Positions 63,201 to 64,000 of a stretch of 64,000 bases of DNA are shown in pieces. Under the pieces are notes generated by a model that was given only the letters and a program-made list of their open reading frames with translations, ran no database searches and was not told the origin of the DNA. Each line of letters begins with the position of its first letter. Position 1 is the first letter of the stretch. Both the position numbers and the translations under genes were made by a program. The DNA comes from Myxococcales bacterium (GTDB lineage Bacteria > Myxococcota_A > Polyangia > Nannocystales > Nannocystaceae): assembly GCA_020633295.1 (NCBI GenBank), contig JACKDW010000020.1, forward strand, positions 62,001-126,000, given 5' to 3'.

Positions 63201-64000
63201 ACTTCCCGCTGATCCGCGCGAGCGAGGTGCCGGAGCCCGAGCTCGGCGAGCCGCTCGAGGGCTTCGCCGCGCCGCGCTGCCAGTACCCGCCGATCGTGCT
63301 CGTGTCTGAAGAGACATATCACAGCGAGGACGCCGAGCTGCTGCGCTTCGCGCTGGGTCGCGCGCTCTACTACGCCCGACCGTGGGCGATCCTCGCGTCC
63401 GCGCTGCCCCGCGACACGCTCACGCAGGTGCTCTCGGCGACGCTGCAGGTGTTCCACCCGCGGCACTCCCGTCGCCGCCGCCTCAAGGGGCAGCCGACGA
63501 CGGACCTCGTCGCGCAGCTCAGCCAGACGCTGTCGCGCGGGCTCCCCCTGAAGGTCGCGCGGCAGCTGACCGACGCGTTCGACAAGGGCAAGGACGAGCA
63601 CTTCGACAGCCGCGAGTGGAAGGCCTGGGTCCAGCGCAGCGGCAGCCGAGCGGGCCTCTGCATCTCCGGGAGCCTGCGGGCCGGGCTGCGGGCGCTCGGC
63701 GCCCCCGAGGACGCCCAGGAGCGCGCGCGGTGGCTGCGCTCGCGCGCGCCGATCGACAGCGAGCTCAAGGACCTCCTCGTGTTCGCCGGGAGCGCCGCCT
63801 ACGTCGAGGCGCGCCAGCGCGTCGGCCTGCGGCTCGAGGTCCCGGCCGACTTCGCGGCCTTCGCCGAGCTGACCTCGGGTGACGACAACGGCGAGAGCGC
63901 GCCCGCGACCTCGCCCAGCGCCGCCGAGGCGCCGGCCGAGCCCGCCGCGCTCAAGCTCGAGGAGGGCGCCAAGGACGAGGTCGAGGCGATCGAGCTCGCG
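59706..64000 (+). CDS. Giant TPR protein, C-terminal part (cut by window edge)
   Basis: This frame is open from the poly-C tract to the window end (about 1,430 codons). It begins NIPGLPPLPQLPGPVLPRRP, then runs through TPR-like repeats (VEPAFASLTEALMLKPDHEE, AHLRLGEALVSVGKLDEAEP). Near 63,300-63,850 a different domain appears (SEETYHSEDAELLRFALGRA, then YYARPWAILASALPRDTL) that resembles a degenerate metallopeptidase core with the His residues lost; this is inference. It ends in an acidic tail still open at 64000. No good ribosome site marks a separate start; GTG 59768 or ATG 59885 would be the choices if it were a gene of its own. I believe it is the rest of the upstream gene. Confidence 0.8.

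Noticed and set aside
59609..63601. Open frame of about 1,330 codons on the - strand
   Set aside because: Antisense shadow of the TPR gene C-terminal part; the + frame has real repeat structure.

Overview
The window is high-GC, gene-dense DNA from a myxobacterium (Myxococcota), probably of the Nannocystis/Plesiocystis/Enhygromyxa kind. The reasons are several Hanks-type Ser/Thr kinases with long extracytoplasmic or ATPase tails, many lipoproteins with Ser/Thr/Gly/Asp linkers (one with a very long Gly-Asp repeat), Myxococcus-type cysteine-rich repeats, giant TPR proteins and an OmpA protein with calcium-binding repeats. This taxonomic call is inference from gene style; there is no rRNA, tRNA, mobile element, phage gene or CRISPR array here.

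Layout. 1-9.4 kb: a cut-off lipoprotein gene divergent from a cupin gene across a perfect palindrome, a TPR protein, a membrane Ser/Thr kinase, a Gly-Asp-rich lipoprotein, an HD-domain hydrolase broken by a frameshift, and a membrane histidine kinase. 9.8-13.6 kb: acyl-CoA ligase plus alpha/beta hydrolase, then a secreted esterase-like lipoprotein. 13.7-24.2 kb: two divergent Ser/Thr kinases (one fused to an AAA/TPR module), a TPR-like membrane protein, a P-domain lipoprotein and a PAS histidine kinase whose phospho-acceptor His is Tyr. 24.4-32.9 kb: glycerophosphodiesterase, a YeeE/YedE sulfur-transport pair, an envelope protein overlapping a phosphoesterase lipoprotein, an OmpA-family porin with a strong terminator, and a DUF481-like outer-membrane protein. 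33-38 kb: a sigma-54 activator without a sensor domain, divergent from a SulP transporter, then an overlapping aminopropyltransferase/ATP-grasp pair.

38-43.6 kb is an iron-type divergon: PepSY membrane protein, FecA-like TonB receptor and lipoprotein on one strand, a second lipoprotein on the other, and two Fur-box-like palindromes between them. 43.7-47.6 kb carries a histidine-phosphatase-fold protein, an acyl-CoA dehydrogenase fused to an APH-type kinase (predicted hydroxy-acid catabolism), and a haem-motif lipoprotein. 47.8-54.2 kb has a 6S RNA gene, gltX, a soluble chemoreceptor-like protein, a zinc-ribbon protein with a histone-H1-like tail, a 54-bp hairpin repeat array, crcB and a CPBP protease. 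From 54.5 kb to the right edge runs one giant TPR protein whose frame breaks at poly-C tracts.

Three genes (HD hydrolase, TonB receptor, giant TPR protein) each need one small indel to be restored, all in GC-only tracts. Sequencing error is the simplest reading; slippage-based variation is the alternative. The most interesting candidates are the iron divergon, the reversed-order dehydrogenase-kinase fusion, the aminopropyltransferase/ATP-grasp pair, the Tyr-for-His sensor kinase and the histone-tailed zinc-ribbon protein.
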